NCBI GenBank assembly: GCA_903859715.1
Contig: CAIONS010000039.1
Location: forward strand, 1 to 52,640
DNA from: an uncultured Opitutia bacterium
GTDB taxonomy: Bacteria; Verrucomicrobiota; Verrucomicrobiia; Opitutales; Opitutaceae
Length of the DNA stretch: 52,640 bases
Reading direction: 5' to 3'
Shown: piece by piece, positions 18,822-27,482 of the stretch
Position numbering within the stretch: the first letter of the stretch is position 1
Layout: the number at the start of each line of letters is the position of its first letter
Notes under the pieces: model-generated
The model's input: only the letters and a program-made list of their open reading frames with translations
What the model was told of the DNA's origin: nothing
Database searches by the model: none
Position numbers and translations under genes: made by a program

Positions 18822-19054
18822 TTTTTAACCACGAAGGGCACGAAGCACACGAAGACGGAAGCAGACGCCGGAAGGGTTAACCACAGATTGAGCGGATAAC
18901 ACGGATTCGGAGTTTCTATCTCCAGCCATTTTACAGGAGGCAATGGAGAGAACGGAGGATGAGGTTTTCTCCCTTACCTCGGTTTCTTCCTGTGAAATTG
19001 ATTGGAAGATCGATGCCCGGTCTTCGTGTGCTTCGTGCCCTTTGTGGTAAAAAT
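18822..19054. repeat. Inverted repeat, AACCACGAAGGGCACGAAG family
   Basis: Left arm 18822-18856 (TTTTAACCACGAAGGGCACG…) and right arm 19021-19054 (…TTCGTGCCCTTTGTGGTAAA) are nearly perfectly complementary over about 34 nt. The interior holds further repeat-like text (AACCACAGATTGAGCGGATA). It fills the convergent gap between the carbonic-anhydrase-like gene and folA and may act as a bidirectional terminator. A shorter copy is at 44806-44893. Confidence 0.82.
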
Positions 19055-19581
19055 CAGGGCCGCTCCAGCGTGAAGAACGTATAGCGGTAGTTGGCGTCGG
19101 CGCTTTCGCGGCGGGAGGTCTCGCGCCAGGCGAGATGGCGCCAATCGGGGAAGAACGTGTCGCCGGGCACGTCGGCGTGGACGAGTGTCAGGTGCAGGCG
19201 CATCGGGCGGTCGAGGGCGAGGGTTTCGGCGTAGATGCGCTCACCGCCGCAGATGTGGATTTCGCCGGGGAGCGTTTCCGCGATCGAGAGGGCGGCGGCG
19301 AGGGAAGGAGCGGTCAAGAGGGGCGGACTCCACTTGCTCCCGTTCGTGACTGCGGGAGCCGGCGGATCGGGGAGGCGCGAGGTGATGACAACCGGCTGGC
19401 GGCCGTCCAGCCGGACGCGCGGCCAGGTTTCAAAGCACACGCGGCCGAGGACGACGGTCTGGCCGGCGGTCTGGTCGTGGAAGAACTTCAGGTCCTCCGG
19501 GATGCTCCACGGCAGGCGGCCGTCCCGGCCGATGACGCGGTTCTCGGCGCAGGCGACTTGGAGGTGAAGGAGCTTGGGCAT
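19054..19581 (-). CDS. folA: Dihydrofolate reductase
   Basis: Reduces dihydrofolate to tetrahydrofolate with NADPH; target of trimethoprim. The 175-residue protein begins MPKLLHLQVACAENRVIGRD. Motifs: GRDGRLPWSIPEDLKFF with the acidic catalytic residue at PED, VVLGRVCFETWP (NADPH site), ITSRL, and GEIHICGGERIYAETL. The start ATG at 19581 is chosen over an upstream alternative that adds eight residues. No thyA is adjacent. Confidence 0.93.
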   Translation of the reverse strand: MPKLLHLQVACAENRVIGRDGRLPWSIPEDLKFFHDQTAGQTVVLGRVCFETWPRVRLDGRQPVVITSRLPDPPAPAVTNGSKWSPPLLTAPSLAAALSIAETLPGEIHICGGERIYAETLALDRPMRLHLTLVHADVPGDTFFPDWRHLAWRETSRRESADANYRYTFFTLERP

Positions 19582-19587
19582 GGAAAA

Positions 19588-19751
19588 ATTCGAAGGAGGA
19601 AGCACGAAATCCGAAAGCTACCGGGCTTGATATGAGGCGGGCCCGCAAGGGCAATCGAAGTCATGGATACGCTGATTTCCATTTTTGAAATATTCGCCCA
19701 GGGGTTGGCTGGACTTATTTCGGATTTCGAATTTCTCCCTTCGTGCTTTGC
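19588..19751. repeat. Inverted repeat (CGAAATCCGAAA family), divergent folA/peptidase region
   Basis: Left arm 19588-19617 (…GGAGGAAGCACGAAATCCGAAA) pairs with the right arm 19717-19751 (ATTTCGGATTTCGAATTTCT…). About 100 nt in between hold no gene and may carry the promoters for folA and the plus-strand peptidase gene. Related to 16938-17060 and 37151-37247. Confidence 0.7.
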
Positions 19752-19829
19752 CTCCTTGCCAAGCGCGCGCGACCCGCAAAGCCTCGCCGCCGTCCGACCC
19801 AACGCATGCTTCGCCCCGCTGACTACGCC

Positions 19830-21413
19830 ATGTTTTCCCTCGGCTTTTGTCGGAGACACGGCGCTCTGGCCGTGGTGTTGGTCTGGCTGCTTGGATGTTG
19901 GGCGCCACTGCTGGGCGCGGAGCCGGAAACGGTTCCCGGGGCGGACGACAAATGGCGGCGCTACGAGTCACCGCATTTTGAACTCTTCAGCCATAACAAC
20001 GCCGAGGTCTCCCGCAGGTTACTGCGCAATCTGGAGCTGCTGCGCGCGGCCTTCTTCGACCTCAGGCACGAGAAGGAAAAGCGGTCGGTGGAGGTGACGA
20101 TCTATTATTTTGCCACCATGGACGAATTCCGTCCCTACGTATCCGCCGATTTTCGAAAACTCGACGACCTCGCGGGTTTCTATCTGAGCCGGCCTGATCG
20201 CGCCGTGATTGTCCTGCCGCTCCGCGAAGACGGAAAGCAAGCGCAGCAGGTCATTTTTCACGAGTACGTGCATCATCTCACGGAGGTTTCGGGCCGGAAT
20301 CCGGCGCTTTGGTTTCGGGAGGGGATCGCTGACGTGTTTTCGACGATCGAGGAGGAGCCCGACGGATTGATCGTGGGCAAACCTATCCCGGCCCGGGCCT
20401 TCGAGTACCGGGCCCATCCACCGATGCCCTTGGAGGCGCTCTTTGCCACCGACAGCACCTCCCCGTATTACCACGAAAATGACCGGGTCGGGCTGTTCTA
20501 TGGGGAGTCCTGGTGCCTCGTGCATTATCTGCTCTACGGAGATTCCGGACTGCCGCGCGATCGGATCGACCGCTTTCTGACCTACATCGAGCAGGAGGGG
20601 GAGAAAGGCGACCCGGTCAAGCGCCGTGCGCTTTTCCAGGAGACCATGGGGATGGATTATCCGGCGATGATCAAACGATTGAACAAATACCTGAGTCACG
20701 GAAGATTCAGTGCGGGCAGATATCCGCTGCCCAAGATCGCCCCGTCCGAGAGCTACGCCGTACGGGCGGTTCCGCGCGACGAGATCCGCGGCCAGCTGAC
20801 CGAACTGGACCTCCGCGTTAATCGCTCACCTGCGGCCAAATTGGCGCTCCTGAACCGGCTGGATAAAAATCCCGATGACATTCGCGCGTTGGAGATCCTC
20901 GGCACGGACGCGTTGATCGATGGTGACGAGGCAGCGGCGCAGGAGCATTGGGAACAGGCGGTCAGGGCGGGTACGCGCAATCCTGCGATCCTGCGCGCCG
21001 TGGTGGAGATGGAGGACCGGGCGTTTTTCACCGACGTCGACATGCTCAATTTCCGTCTGCCCGAGGAAAAAGCGCAGTACCTGCGGATGCTGCTGGGACG
21101 TTGCATCGATGCTGAGCCTCAGCAGACCCGGGCTTACGAGGTGCTGGCCTGGGTGGAGGCGACCGCGGAGCAACCGATGGCCTCCAATGTCAGCCTGGTG
21201 CAGGCGCGTTACCCCGCACTGGCCGGGAAATCCCGCGTGATGCTGCCGCTCGCCCTGATCCAACTGCGGTTGAAAGACCGGGCTGGCGCCCTGCGTTTGC
21301 TGGATGAACTGAAGGCCCTTCAACCGCCGCCGGAGATCCTTCAGAATGCGGCGCTCATTCTGGATTACTTGAAAAAGCAGGATGTGGTTGCGCCGGAAGT
21401 TGGCCTGCCCTGA
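19830..21413 (+). CDS. Secreted gluzincin (peptidase MA-like) with TPR-like C-terminus
   Basis: A signal peptide (hydrophobic ALAVVLVWLLGCWAPLLGA) precedes a domain opening with WRRYESPHFELFSHNNAE. The zinc site HEYVH is encoded at 20259-20273 and the third ligand Glu (FREGIAD) at 20319-20321, 20 residues from the first His, as in gluzincins. The C-terminal ~250 residues are helical and TPR-like (AKLALLNRLDKNPDDIRALEILG; DEAAAQEHWEQAVRAGTRNP). It is probably an exported metallopeptidase; substrate unknown. The start could also be ATG 19806. The next gene is a paralogue 8 nt downstream, so the two are probably co-transcribed. Confidence 0.82.
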   Translation: MFSLGFCRRHGALAVVLVWLLGCWAPLLGAEPETVPGADDKWRRYESPHFELFSHNNAEVSRRLLRNLELLRAAFFDLRHEKEKRSVEVTIYYFATMDEFRPYVSADFRKLDDLAGFYLSRPDRAVIVLPLREDGKQAQQVIFHEYVHHLTEVSGRNPALWFREGIADVFSTIEEEPDGLIVGKPIPARAFEYRAHPPMPLEALFATDSTSPYYHENDRVGLFYGESWCLVHYLLYGDSGLPRDRIDRFLTYIEQEGEKGDPVKRRALFQETMGMDYPAMIKRLNKYLSHGRFSAGRYPLPKIAPSESYAVRAVPRDEIRGQLTELDLRVNRSPAAKLALLNRLDKNPDDIRALEILGTDALIDGDEAAAQEHWEQAVRAGTRNPAILRAVVEMEDRAFFTDVDMLNFRLPEEKAQYLRMLLGRCIDAEPQQTRAYEVLAWVEATAEQPMASNVSLVQARYPALAGKSRVMLPLALIQLRLKDRAGALRLLDELKALQPPPEILQNAALILDYLKKQDVVAPEVGLP

Positions 21414-21421
21414 CTCCACCC

Positions 21422-23290
21422 ATGCCGCACCGTACCTGTCCCGCCGGTTCTTTCGTTGACTTGTGCCGGATGGCCGGTCGCCGGGCTGTGGCGCTGGTCT
21501 GGCTGTTTGGCCTCATGATTGCAGCACAGGCATCGGCCCACGCCAAGGATCGCTGGATGAAGGTGAGTACGCCGCACTTCACGATTCTGACGGCCGATTC
21601 GACCGATGACGCGAAGGACTGGGCGGTCGGCCTCGAGGCTTACCGACAGAGCCTTCAAGCCATGGCCGGGACCGATGACCGGATGCTGGATGCCGTGACC
21701 ATCGTGGTGTTCAAAAACGAACGCGCGTACAAGGCCGTGGCCCGGCAGGGCGAGAAGGAGGACTTTTACACGATTTCAAGCAGCCGGTTTGTCAGCCAGG
21801 AAGGACACTTTTTCGGAGCGGTCAATCCGGACGACGCGGAAGCGGCCCGGCACTCGGTCTTTCTCCAGGCCGGCATCTGGCTGACCAGTTCCTACCGCTG
21901 GCCCCTGCCGCTGTGGCTCGTGACGGGCCTGCAGCAGATTTACGAGGACTGTTCCTTGAGCAGCGGCCGGATTTATGTCGGAGGTGCGATCGGTGCCAAC
22001 ACGGAGAGCCTGAAGGGCGGTCTGCACCTGCCGCTCGATCAGATGTTGGGCATGACCACGAGTTCTGACGCCTACCAAAAGCCCGACGGCCATTTCAACG
22101 CCCAGGCGTGGGCGTTTGTGCATTACCTGCTGTTGGGCGACCACGACGCGCACCGGGCCACGCTGGCCGCTTACATGCAGGCCATCCAGCGCGGCGACGA
22201 TGCGGATGCCAGCCAGAAGCTGTTGTATCCGGACGGCCTGCCCGAGCTCAGCCGGCGCTTCACGCGTTTCGTCAACGACGGCGGTTACCGGATGGAAACG
22301 CTGTCGGTCAACGTGGGTGCGATCGTCGCCCAGGTTTCGGTGTCGCCTGCGCCGGAGGCCGAAGTGCAGACCGCGCTGGGCTATCTCCACCTGTATTTCC
22401 AGAGCGTGGGTGCGGCGGCCCCTTACTTTGACCGCGTGGTGGAGCTTGCACCCCAGGACCCGGCCACCCTCGAGGCTGAAGCCGAGCTGGCCAATGCCCG
22501 CGGGGATCAGGTCGAGCGGCAACGTTATTACCAGGAAGCAGTGCAGGCGGGATCGAAATCCTACCTGGCCCATTATTATGCCTTTTATCCGGCGGTGCAG
22601 GCCTTCTACGGCAGCGAGGCGGCGGCGGACGCCACGGACCCCGCGGCGGCCCGCCAGGCCGTCGACGGGATCAAGGACATGCTCCGGCTGCGGCCGGGCT
22701 TTTATGCCGGCTACGAGACACTGGCCGGACTGATGGGGTCTTTGGCCGAGGCGAATCCCGATGACCGGGTCGTGCTGCAGGAGGGACGGAAGTATTTCCC
22801 CGGTGATGCGGTGCTGGAATCGGGGCAGGCGGCCTATGAGATCCTGACCCGGAGCTACGTTTCCGCCAAGAACCGCCTGGACCGGGTGTTGAGCGGTGAC
22901 CTGGCCCACGCGGATCGCATCCGGCACTACGCCGAAAAACTGCGTGCGCGGCTGAATGCGGCCAACCGGTTGTATTGGCTGGAAAAATTCTATGCGGCGC
23001 AGGACTTCGACAATGTGGAAAAACTGCTGCCGGCCCTGGCCAGGGCACCGCTGTTGCCGGTAGAGCGGGAGCGTCTCGCCGCGGTGCGGGCCGGCATGTC
23101 GACCCGCGAGATGCTGGGCATGGTGAAGGAGGCGATTGCCCGGAAGGACTTCACCAGTGCAGACGCCCTGCTGGCCGAGGTGGAGAACACAAACCTGTCG
23201 GTAGAAATGCGGAAGGAAGTATCCGCCCTGCGGGCCTCCATCGCAACGGCGCGGTCTGGGATCGCCAAACAGCCGGCTTCAGCGAGGTAG
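21422..23290 (+). CDS. Secreted peptidase-like paralogue without zinc site
   Basis: A 622-residue exported protein (signal peptide around AGRRAVALVWLFGLMIAAQA) that aligns with its upstream neighbour: WMKVSTPHFTILTADST opens the domain and AWAFVHYLLLGD matches GESWCLVHYLLYGD. At the zinc site the neighbour's HEYVH is replaced by LQAGI (21863-21877), and the third ligand Glu by Thr (21923-21925), with identical 20-residue spacing. It is therefore a predicted pseudo-enzyme. The C-terminal ~350 residues are TPR-like. ATG 21422 follows CCACCC; ATG 21470 would give a shorter signal peptide. The stop TAG lies inside a repeat arm (23286-23357). Confidence 0.78.
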   Translation: MPHRTCPAGSFVDLCRMAGRRAVALVWLFGLMIAAQASAHAKDRWMKVSTPHFTILTADSTDDAKDWAVGLEAYRQSLQAMAGTDDRMLDAVTIVVFKNERAYKAVARQGEKEDFYTISSSRFVSQEGHFFGAVNPDDAEAARHSVFLQAGIWLTSSYRWPLPLWLVTGLQQIYEDCSLSSGRIYVGGAIGANTESLKGGLHLPLDQMLGMTTSSDAYQKPDGHFNAQAWAFVHYLLLGDHDAHRATLAAYMQAIQRGDDADASQKLLYPDGLPELSRRFTRFVNDGGYRMETLSVNVGAIVAQVSVSPAPEAEVQTALGYLHLYFQSVGAAAPYFDRVVELAPQDPATLEAEAELANARGDQVERQRYYQEAVQAGSKSYLAHYYAFYPAVQAFYGSEAAADATDPAAARQAVDGIKDMLRLRPGFYAGYETLAGLMGSLAEANPDDRVVLQEGRKYFPGDAVLESGQAAYEILTRSYVSAKNRLDRVLSGDLAHADRIRHYAEKLRARLNAANRLYWLEKFYAAQDFDNVEKLLPALARAPLLPVERERLAAVRAGMSTREMLGMVKEAIARKDFTSADALLAEVENTNLSVEMRKEVSALRASIATARSGIAKQPASAR

Positions 23291-23357
23291 CAGCTGACGT
23301 GAGGAGGCTGGTTGGCGGGGAACAGCGTCAAACCAGCCTCCTCACGTCGGCTGCTAC
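23286..23357. repeat. Inverted repeat, GTAGCAGCCGACGT family
   Basis: Left arm 23286-23313 and right arm 23331-23357 match at 26 of 27 compared positions. The TAG of the left arm is the stop codon of the upstream gene. It lies in the convergent gap with the cyclophilin gene and could form a strong hairpin in either transcript. Confidence 0.85.
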
Positions 23358-23383
23358 GGGCGGGGCCGGATCGCTGCTGGTGA

Positions 23384-23902
23384 TTACTTCGCCGGGACGA
23401 TGCGGATGCTCTCGACCTCGACGCGTTCGATCGGGGTGCTCTTCTCGCCACCGCCGCCGGAGGACGTCGGCATGGTCGCGATGCGCTCGAGGACGTCGTC
23501 GCCCTTCACGAGTTCACCGAAGGCGGTGTACTGGCCGTCGAGGAACTTGGCCTCGCCGTGGCAGATGAAAAACTGGCTGCCGGCGGAGTCGGGATGGGCC
23601 GAGCGCGCCATGGAAATGACGCCGCGCACGTGGGACTTGGTGTTGAACTCCGCCTTGACCTTGTGGCCCGGGCCGCCGGTGCCGGGCATGCCGGTCTCGC
23701 CCTTCCTGGTGTTGGGGCAGCCGCCCTGGATCATGAAACCCTTGATGATGCGGTGGAAGGCGGTGCCATCATAGAATTTCTCGCTGGCGAGCTTCTTGAA
23801 GTTCTCGACGGTCTTGGGCGCGACGTCGGGCCAGAAGGCGATCGTCATGTCACCGTAGGAGGTCTTGATAATGGCGTGTTCAGCGGCAGCGGGAGTACTC
23901 AT
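23384..23902 (-). CDS. Peptidyl-prolyl cis-trans isomerase, cyclophilin type
   Basis: A 172-residue protein that accelerates proline isomerization in protein folding. Cyclophilin blocks: AFHRIIKGFMIQGGCP with the catalytic Arg in FHRI, GPGHKVKAEFN, RGVISMARSAHPDSAGSQFF, and GQYTAFGELVKGDDVLERI. There is no signal peptide with the ATG at 23902, so it is probably cytosolic. The upstream in-frame extension lacks conservation. The start is preceded by CTCTCCC. Confidence 0.94.
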   Translation of the reverse strand: MSTPAAAEHAIIKTSYGDMTIAFWPDVAPKTVENFKKLASEKFYDGTAFHRIIKGFMIQGGCPNTRKGETGMPGTGGPGHKVKAEFNTKSHVRGVISMARSAHPDSAGSQFFICHGEAKFLDGQYTAFGELVKGDDVLERIATMPTSSGGGGEKSTPIERVEVESIRIVPAK

Positions 23903-23971
23903 GGGAGAGGCAGCGAACCGAACGGATCGCGGTGCGGCAAGACACAAACATCCGTGGAATTCGGGAGAATA

Positions 23972-24059
23972 ATCGCGGAAACGCGAAAGGGCGGAAGCGC
24001 GGAGATCAGGAACCAGAAATCCGATTCCCGGTATTTCCGCTCCTTCGCGTTTCCGCGAT
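23972..24059. repeat. Gene-free inverted repeat related to the GxxExxY-flanking arms
   Basis: The left arm 23972-24002 begins ATCGCGGAAACGCGAAAGGG. The right arm 24032-24059 ends TTCGCGTTTCCGCGAT. The left arm equals the inverted right arm of the GxxExxY unit (2113-2143) at 29 of 31 positions. Only about 29 nt lie between the arms, so it looks like a miniature non-autonomous version. It lies just downstream of gmhA and upstream of the cyclophilin gene. Confidence 0.82.
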
Positions 24060-24064
24060 CATCC

Positions 24065-24622
24065 TCAGGCGAAGGCCTCGTCCACCAACTCACAGAAATG
24101 GTGGATCAGGAAAAGATGCGCCTCCTGGGCGGCCGCACCGCTCTGGCCGGGGATGATCAGTTCGCAGGTGGCGAGGCCCTTCGCCTTGCCGCCGCCGCGG
24201 CCGAGGAAGGCGATGCTTTCCAGGCCGAGTTTTTTCGCCTCGGCGAGGGCGGCGAGGATGTTGCCGGAGTTGCCGCTGGAGGTCAGCACGACGACAAGGT
24301 CGCCGGGCTTTGCGAGCCCGGCCAGCTGGCGGGAAAAAACCTGGTCGTAGCCGTAATCATTGCCGATGCAGGTGAGGAGCGAGCCATCCGCCGACAGCGC
24401 CAGGGCGGGCAGGGCGCGGCGGTTTTTCTGGTAGCGGCCGACCAGCTCGGTCGAAAAATGCCCGGCCTCGGCCGCACTGCCGCCGTTGCCGGCGATCAGG
24501 AGCTTTCCCCCGCGCCGGAGCGTCGCGAGGATCATCTGCCCGGCGCGGTCGATGGCCGGGCGGATCGTGGACAGCGACTGCAGGGTCTGCAGGGATTCGG
24601 CGAGCGAGGCTTCGAAGGTCAT
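24065..24622 (-). CDS. gmhA: D-sedoheptulose-7-phosphate isomerase, SIS domain
   Basis: Converts sedoheptulose-7-phosphate to D-glycero-D-manno-heptose-7-phosphate, the entry to the heptose of the LPS core. The protein has 185 residues, near the usual 190. Signatures: AGNGGSAAEAGHFSTELVGR (phosphate loop and catalytic Glu in TELVGR), VLTSSGNSGNILAALAEA, and HHFCELVDEAF at the C-terminus where GmhA has its catalytic His. ATG 24622 gives MTFEASLAESLQ; the longer open frame upstream runs through a repeat and is not coding. No other heptose genes are close by. Confidence 0.92.
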   Translation of the reverse strand: MTFEASLAESLQTLQSLSTIRPAIDRAGQMILATLRRGGKLLIAGNGGSAAEAGHFSTELVGRYQKNRRALPALALSADGSLLTCIGNDYGYDQVFSRQLAGLAKPGDLVVVLTSSGNSGNILAALAEAKKLGLESIAFLGRGGGKAKGLATCELIIPGQSGAAAQEAHLFLIHHFCELVDEAFA

Positions 24623-24692
24623 GCGGCCACAGGCGTAGCCGAGAGAACCGGCGAGGGAAAGAATTTGTTGCGCACCTGAACCGGCCGGAGGA

Positions 24693-24810
24693 TGGCCACG
24701 AGGAGGCACAAGGATTGCCAAGCCTGCGACATTTCCCTCCCGCGCGCCTATGGGCGCCATGACGCTACATCCGAAGCCACTGAAATTATCGTGCCTTTTT
24801 GTGGCCAACC
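24693..24810. repeat. Long palindromic element, GGCCACAAAAAGGCAC family, copy 2
   Basis: Begins TGGCCACGAGGAGGCACAAG and ends GTGCCTTTTTGTGGCCAACC. The central GCGCCTATGGGCGC is at 24744-24757. It occupies the divergent gap between gmhA and recF, so it must contain or sit beside their promoters. The left half is of the CTCCCGCGCGCC form, as in copies 1 and 3. Confidence 0.86.
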
Positions 24811-24836
24811 CTGCGTGAATCGGATGCATCCGGGTC

Positions 24837-25922
24837 ATGCGCCTGAAAAAAATCACGCTGCGGCATTTTCGAAACGTGGGCTTTGCCACGCTCGAGTTTT
24901 CCGGCCGGCAGCAATTTCTTCTCGGCGCAAATGGCCAGGGCAAAACCAACCTGCTCGAGGCGGCGGGCTTTCTCACGGCGCTGCGGTCGTTCCGGGCGAC
25001 GGACAACAAGCTGCTCATCGGCCACGGCCAGCAGGTGGCGGCCATCGCGGCCGAGCTGGAGCATGAGCGGCAGGGCGACACGAATGTAACCATCAAGCTC
25101 CGGCGCGACGGCAAGGAACTCTGGTGCGACCAGGCGCGGGTGACGCGGCTCGCGGATCACCTGGGGAAGTTTCCGACCGTGGTTTTTTCCTCGCAGGATC
25201 TGCTGCTGGTGCGCGGCTCGCCGGCCGGCCGGCGGCGGTGGATGGACCTCACGTTCGCGGCGATGGACGCCGCCTACCTGCGGGCGCTGCAGACCTACGC
25301 GCGGGCGCTGGCGGAGCGGAATGCCCTGCTGAAGGCCGGCCGGGCGGCCGAGGCACAGCTTGCGGCGTTCGAACAGCTCCTCGCACCGGCCGCGGCCGAG
25401 CTCATCGCGCGCCGCACAGCCGCCCTGCGCGAACTCGGCGCGATTCTGGCGAAGGTTTATGCGCGATTGTGCGACGAGGCCGAGCCGGCGTCGATCGCCT
25501 ATGACCCGAACTTCGCGGAGCCGTCCGCCGAGGCGCTGCTGGCGCGGTTCGAGTCGGGCCGCGCGCGCGATGCGCAGTTCCGCACGACGCTCACCGGGCC
25601 GCACCGCGATGATTTTCATTTCACGGTGCGCGGCACGGCGGCGAAGGACTTCGCGTCCGAGGGCCAGCAGCGCTCGCTGGTGCTCGCGTTGCGGCTGGCA
25701 CAGGCCGCGTGGTTTCACGAAAAAAGCGGCGTGCGGCCGGTGCTGCTGGCGGATGACGTTCTCGGCGAACTCGACCCGGCGCGGCGCCGGCAATTCTGGG
25801 CGGCGGTCGATCCGGCGTCGCAGGTCATCGCCACGGGCACGAGCCTGCCGGACGCGGCGCTGGGCGAGTGGCAGGTGTTTGTCGTCGCCGACGGGATGTT
25901 TACCGGGAATCCTGCGGCCTGA
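24837..25922 (+). CDS. recF: DNA replication and repair protein RecF
   Basis: SMC-like ATPase that helps load RecA at gaps, 361 residues (normal length). Walker A is [13 protein letters not shown] near residue 32, preceded by [14 protein letters not shown]. The signature region is [18 protein letters not shown] and Walker B with the catalytic acid is [13 protein letters not shown]. It is not next to dnaA, dnaN or gyrB, its neighbours in many bacteria. The stop overlaps the next gene's ATG by one base, indicating translational coupling. Confidence 0.96.
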   Translation: MRLKKITLRHFRNVGFATLEFSGRQQFLLGANGQGKTNLLEAAGFLTALRSFRATDNKLLIGHGQQVAAIAAELEHERQGDTNVTIKLRRDGKELWCDQARVTRLADHLGKFPTVVFSSQDLLLVRGSPAGRRRWMDLTFAAMDAAYLRALQTYARALAERNALLKAGRAAEAQLAAFEQLLAPAAAELIARRTAALRELGAILAKVYARLCDEAEPASIAYDPNFAEPSAEALLARFESGRARDAQFRTTLTGPHRDDFHFTVRGTAAKDFASEGQQRSLVLALRLAQAAWFHEKSGVRPVLLADDVLGELDPARRRQFWAAVDPASQVIATGTSLPDAALGEWQVFVVADGMFTGNPAA

Positions 25923-26656
25923 TGAACCTTGAACCCTGGCAATGGGTGCTGGCCGTGATCGCAGCGCTGGCGATCGGCCTCGCCAAGACCGGGATCAACG
26001 GGCTCGGCATCTTTGCGGTCGTGATCTTTGCGAACCTGCTGCCGGCGCGGCAGGCGAGCGGGGTCGTCCTGCCGATGCTCATTCTGGCGGACCTCGTGGC
26101 GGTCGCCTCTTACCGGCGGCATGCCCAGTGGAGTTACCTATGGAAACTCTTTCCGTGGACGGCGGCCGGCGTGGTGGTGGGCTATTTTGTGCTGGGCCGG
26201 ATCGACGACCGGCAGGCGAAGGTGCTGATCGGGATCATCATCCTCGCGATGCTGGGCATGAACCTATGGCGGCGGTGGCGCGCGACTGACGAGGAACCGG
26301 AGCACGCCGTATGGTTTGCGCCTCTGATCGGTGTACTGGCTGGATTCGCCACCCTGGTGGCCAATGCGGCGGGGCCGCTGATGGTGATCTACCTGCTCGC
26401 GATGCGGCTGCCCAAGATGGAATACATGGGCACCGGGGCGATCTACTTCCTGTTGATGAATTCATTCAAGGTGCCGTTCATGGTGAATCTCGGGCTGATC
26501 AACGGCCCGAGCCTCTGGCTGAACCTGTGGCTGGCGCCGGCGGTGCTCGCGGGGGCGCTGGTGGGAAAAAGGATCCTGCTCCGGATCAACCAAAAACTGT
26601 TTGAGTATCTTGCGCTTGGCCTCTCGGCGCTCGCGGGGGTAAAGCTGTTGTACTAG
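25922..26656 (+). CDS. TauE/SafE (TSUP) family membrane transporter
   Basis: An integral membrane protein of 244 residues with about eight hydrophobic segments. It opens [20 protein letters not shown] followed by KTGINGLGIFAVVIFANLLP, a typical TSUP half-repeat. The second half carries FATLVANAAGPLMVIYLLAM, the matching repeat. TSUP proteins move sulfite, sulfonates or other small organic anions. The substrate cannot be assigned because no sulfur genes are nearby. It starts on the last base of recF. Confidence 0.88.
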   Translation: MNLEPWQWVLAVIAALAIGLAKTGINGLGIFAVVIFANLLPARQASGVVLPMLILADLVAVASYRRHAQWSYLWKLFPWTAAGVVVGYFVLGRIDDRQAKVLIGIIILAMLGMNLWRRWRATDEEPEHAVWFAPLIGVLAGFATLVANAAGPLMVIYLLAMRLPKMEYMGTGAIYFLLMNSFKVPFMVNLGLINGPSLWLNLWLAPAVLAGALVGKRILLRINQKLFEYLALGLSALAGVKLLY

Positions 26657-26702
26657 AGCGTGCCAGCAAAACCATGAAGTTTACGTTTATGACTGCATCT
26701 GA

Positions 26703-26765
26703 AGTAGGGCGGGTCTTCGACCCGCCTTCAGAGTCGTTGACGGCGGGTCAGAGACCCGCCCTACT
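26703..26765. repeat. Inverted repeat, GTAGGGCG family
   Basis: Left arm 26703-26726 (AGTAGGGCGGGTCTTCGACC…) matches the inverted right arm 26742-26765 at 22 of 24 positions. It fills the gap between the TSUP gene and ruvC. Confidence 0.85.
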
Positions 26766-26789
26766 TTGCCCTGCCATCATTCTCCAGCC

Positions 26790-27371
26790 ATGGCACGCAT
26801 GACGGTCCGGGAAATGTGGAAGGCAAAGCTCGAGGGCCGTGCGGTGCCGGCGAGCGGGCCGGTCGTGCTTTCGCTGCAGCGGCCGCCGTTTGCCGGGCGG
26901 GTGCTGGGCATCGACCCGTCGCTGCGCGGCACCGGGCTGGCGCTGATCGAGTTTGTCCCGGGCCGGTCACCGGTGCTGCTGCACTGCCAGACCGTGCGCG
27001 TGGCGGCGAAGCTGCCGATGGCGGTGGCGCTCGCGGAGATCCACCGGGCGGTGACGTCGCTTGTGGCGGAGACGGACGTGAAGCACGTGGCGCTGGAGCA
27101 GACGATCTACGTACAGAATTTCCAGACGGCGCAGATCCTCGGCGCGGCGCGCGGCGCGGCGATCGCGGCGGTGGCGCTGCATGCGCGGCCGGTCTACGAA
27201 TATGCGCCGCTGCGGGTGAAGCTGGCGGTGGTGGGCGCAGGCCGCGCGAGCAAGGAGCAGCTGGCGCGCACCGTGATGTCACTGCTCGGTCACGGGCGGC
27301 AACTCGCCCCGGACGAGGCCGACGCCGCGGGCGTGGCGCTGTGCCACGCGTTCACGTGGCGCGAAAGTTGA
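26790..27371 (+). CDS. ruvC: Holliday junction endonuclease RuvC
   Basis: Resolves Holliday junctions during recombination. It has 193 residues with a ~35-residue N-terminal extension before the core. The acidic active site is visible: Asp in VLGIDPSLRGTGLAL, Glu in HVALEQTIYVQN, and the Asp pair in LAPDEADAAGVAL, the order and spacing of RuvC. The start could be ATG 26790 or 26799; the more upstream TTG lies in the repeat. No ruvA or ruvB is adjacent. Confidence 0.9.
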   Translation: MARMTVREMWKAKLEGRAVPASGPVVLSLQRPPFAGRVLGIDPSLRGTGLALIEFVPGRSPVLLHCQTVRVAAKLPMAVALAEIHRAVTSLVAETDVKHVALEQTIYVQNFQTAQILGAARGAAIAAVALHARPVYEYAPLRVKLAVVGAGRASKEQLARTVMSLLGHGRQLAPDEADAAGVALCHAFTWRES

Positions 27372-27394
27372 AGGTCAAAAATAAGCGGAAGGGT

Positions 27395-27480
27395 CTCACG
27401 CAGAGGCGCGGAGCACGCCGAGAAAAGCAGCCGACCGATCTGAATCAGAATTCTCCGCGTGCTCCGCGCCTCTGCGTGAG
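27395..27480. repeat. Inverted repeat (CTCACGCAGAGGCGCGGAG family)
   Basis: The 30-nt arms 27395-27424 and 27451-27480 are complementary at 29 of 30 positions. The element ends 2 nt before the sensor kinase stop, in the convergent gap with ruvC, and could serve both transcripts as a terminator-like hairpin. Confidence 0.85.
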
Positions 27481-27482
27481 CC

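Noticed and set aside
18822-19054. A structured RNA gene or riboswitch before folA
   Set aside because: The region is downstream of folA (minus strand) and is explained by inverted arms of a repeat family; no riboswitch core motifs seen.
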